Origin: UBA1660 sp964462035
Lineage (GTDB): Bacteria > Myxococcota_A > Polyangia > Polyangiales > Houyiibacteriaceae
NCBI GenBank assembly: GCA_964462035.1
Contig: CAYXAP010000051.1
Location: forward strand, 4,577-68,576
Reading direction: 5' to 3'
DNA: 64,000 nucleotides
In this document: piece after piece, positions 62,706 to 64,000 of the stretch
Position numbering within the stretch: position 1 is the stretch's first letter
Layout: every line of letters begins with the position of its first letter
The notes under the pieces: model-generated
Database searches by the model: none
Seen by the model: the letters and a program-made list of their open reading frames with translations, nothing else
What the model was told of the DNA's origin: nothing
Translations under genes and position numbers: made by a program

Positions 62706-63281
62706 ATGAGCTTGGACCAGAACGAGTACGTCGAGGCGACCCTCGAGGCGATCGAGCTGAGCGGCGAGACGCTCGACGAGGTGCGCTTCGATGGCTGCAC
62801 GCTCGACGGTTGGAGCGCTGCGGACGCCACGCTGCGCCAGTGCGCCTTCGACGATTGCGTGTTTCGGGGCTGCGACCTCTCGAACGCCAAGCTCTTCGAT
62901 ACGCGCCTGCGCGGCGTGCGCTTCGAGCGCTGCAAGCTGATGGGCGTGGACTTCGGCGCGGCGTACGCGCTCGGCCTCGAGGTCAGCTTCTCCGGCTGCG
63001 TGCTGAGCTACGCGAGCTTCGCAGCAATGGCGCTGCGCGAGCTCGAGCTGATCGAGTGCCGGGCGCACGAGACCATCTTCGACGACGCCGACCTACGCGA
63101 CGCGCGCTTCACCGAGAGCGACCTCCGCGGTGCGCGCTTCGGTGGCGCCGATCTCCGGGGCGCGGACCTGAGCGAAGCCAGCGGGTACGCCATCGATCCC
63201 AGCTTCACGAAGGTGAAGGGCACGAAGATGTCGATGGAAGGCGCGCTCGAGAGCGCGCGGCTGCTCGGCATCGAGGTCTGA
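62706..63281 (+). CDS. Qnr/McbG-like pentapeptide-repeat protein
   Basis: 191-residue pentapeptide-repeat protein with A(D/N)Lxx-type repeats nearly throughout (CDLSNAKLFDTRL, ADLRDARFTESDLRGARFGG). The order of features, an interruption at SGCVLSYASF, the run to DLSEASGYAIDPSF and a closing dimer helix ending LLGIEV, closely follows the Qnr/McbG group that mimics DNA and protects gyrase. Chromosomal relatives are common and often have other roles. ATG 62706 is favoured over 62694 by the CATGCT box. No resistance claim is made. Confidence 0.8.
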   Translation: MSLDQNEYVEATLEAIELSGETLDEVRFDGCTLDGWSAADATLRQCAFDDCVFRGCDLSNAKLFDTRLRGVRFERCKLMGVDFGAAYALGLEVSFSGCVLSYASFAAMALRELELIECRAHETIFDDADLRDARFTESDLRGARFGGADLRGADLSEASGYAIDPSFTKVKGTKMSMEGALESARLLGIEV

Positions 63282-63803
63282 TCAGGCGGCGTCGGCGTCG
63301 GCGTCGGGGAAGCCCTTCGCGCCGGACTCCACTCGCAGGGCGCCGGTCGCACGAAACGCGTAGCGCGCTGCCTCGAGCTCTTCGGGGGTCTCCGCCACGA
63401 CACCGAGCGCCGTGCCGCCGCGTTTGGCGTCCGCGTCGAAGAAGTCGGCGCGGAGCACCCGCTTCCGGAGGCCCATGATCCCGCCGATGGCCCCGCCGAG
63501 CGGCGCGGCGACCGCGAAGCCGACGAGCGCCGACCAGAGGTGTCCGCCCAGGACCATCGGTAGACCCTCGACGGTCGCGGTCGTCACGGCTCCCAAGAGC
63601 AGCGCTCCGATGCCTCCCCCAGCACATGCCCAGAGCCACGCCACGCTCGCCGCCTGGTGGTGCGGGTAGGTGGCCAGGTGCGGTCCATCGGTGTCGTCCG
63701 GGCTCAGCAGCGACGTGCGGCGGTCGGGGATCCCTCGCTCGCTCATGAGGCGCTTGGCCTTCCCGGCGGCTTCCATGGTCTTGTACAGTCCGATGATCTT
63801 CAC
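63282..63803 (-). CDS. Small membrane protein with glycine-zipper-like helices
   Basis: 173-residue protein from GTG 63803, preceded by GATCGAGG. N-terminus VKIIGLYKTMEAAGKAKRLM, then Ala/Gly-rich hydrophobic segments (GGGIGALLLGAVTTATV, GFAVAAPLGGAIGGIMGL) and a soluble C-terminal domain (FFDADAKRGGTALGVVAETP). The layout resembles general-stress-type proteins with an N-terminal beta-alpha unit and a glycine zipper. Function unknown. Convergent and abutting the pentapeptide gene. Confidence 0.7.
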   Translation of the reverse strand: MKIIGLYKTMEAAGKAKRLMSERGIPDRRTSLLSPDDTDGPHLATYPHHQAASVAWLWACAGGGIGALLLGAVTTATVEGLPMVLGGHLWSALVGFAVAAPLGGAIGGIMGLRKRVLRADFFDADAKRGGTALGVVAETPEELEAARYAFRATGALRVESGAKGFPDADADAA

Positions 63804-63947
63804 CCTCGATCCCTTGGGCCAGAAGGGGGATTTGACCAGGGTCCGATCTCGCTCGTCCGGCGGTGGCGTTCTTTCGAATCGCGGCAATGGGCATGGTCGC
63901 TCTGGGGCTCGAGTGCCCTTCGCCGTCCTTCTGCGACCGAGTCGGGC

Positions 63948-63953
63948 TAGCGT
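63948..63953 (+). promoter_or_regulatory. -10 box (TAGCGT), leaderless type
   Basis: TAGCGT ends six bases before the ATG at 63960. Confidence 0.5.
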
Positions 63954-63959
63954 TCGCCC

Positions 63960-64000
63960 ATGCAGCTCGTGGTCCTGCCCGGGATGGACGGCGGCGCCGA
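63960..64000 (+). CDS. Start of a gene, likely alpha/beta hydrolase (partial)
   Basis: Only 13 residues are inside the window, MQLVVLPGMDGGA. The pattern strand-PGMDG is common at the start of alpha/beta hydrolases. The TAGCGT box six bases upstream supports the start. Confidence 0.5.
   Translation, partial: MQLVVLPGMDGGA

Noticed and set aside
62706..63281. Quinolone resistance gene
   Set aside because: Qnr-like architecture alone does not show resistance; chromosomal pentapeptide proteins are widespread.

Overview
This window is GC-rich, densely coding bacterial DNA without recognisable tRNA, rRNA, insertion sequence, phage or CRISPR. Several traits point to a Myxococcota member, probably near the Sandaracinus group (inference; no marker gene is present). 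There are five Hanks-type Ser/Thr kinases, many exported lipoproteins with Asp/Ala/Gly-rich linkers after the lipobox, a MYXO-CTERM-like sorting tail, an FHA-type sigma-54 activator, and paralogous TPR/PEGA-like proteins beside kinases. A run of 100 Ns at 31781-31880 is a scaffold gap inside a Ser-codon repeat.

Layout. 1-10.4 kb: a thermolysin-like protease (cut by the left edge), a DUF427 protein, an exported phospholipase-D-like protein, a LysR/SDR divergent pair, SRPBCC and MOSC proteins, and two overlapping SET-domain genes. 10.5-17.9 kb: a CBS protein, then two divergent arms that look like a lipid head-group locus. The minus arm holds a racemase, a sulfotransferase, a CDP-alcohol phosphatidyltransferase and a methyltransferase. 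The plus arm holds a cardiolipin-synthase-like PLD, a YbhN-like membrane protein and a LicC-like nucleotidyltransferase. 17.9-30 kb: kinase 1, an aldehyde dehydrogenase/GMC oxidoreductase pair, a lipoprotein coupled to a phospholipase-A2-like secreted protein, and a three-gene operon ending in kinase 2. 30-33 kb: a Sel1-repeat protein divergent from a Ser-rich DUF1517 protein.

33-47.6 kb is the most striking part. A kinase without membrane segment (39993-41033) is divergent from an FHA/AAA+ sigma-54 activator (41056-42462). Around them are sigma-54 type -24/-12 promoters in front of four exported proteins: a 1371-residue peroxidase/lectin, a trypsin-like protease, a fibrinogen-like lipoprotein and a duplicated DNRLRE-like lipoprotein. 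Three of these promoters carry the same upstream inverted repeat, GGTGTCGC-N20-GCGACACC. I read this as a local kinase-activator-sigma-54 circuit for a secreted protein set.

47.7-64 kb: an HtrA protease divergent from kinase 5 and its TPR-like partner, a MYXO-CTERM phosphodiester glycosidase overlapping a tiny LuxR-type regulator, two related exported proteins, a DnaJ-like zinc-finger protein lacking a J domain, an MscS channel, an MlaD-like lipoprotein, hydrolases and a Qnr-like pentapeptide protein.

Across the window about twenty genes carry a (T/C)ANNNT hexamer ending 5-10 bases before the start codon and no Shine-Dalgarno sequence, which suggests widespread leaderless transcription. Genes inside operons often overlap by the ATGA/GTGA stop-start motif.
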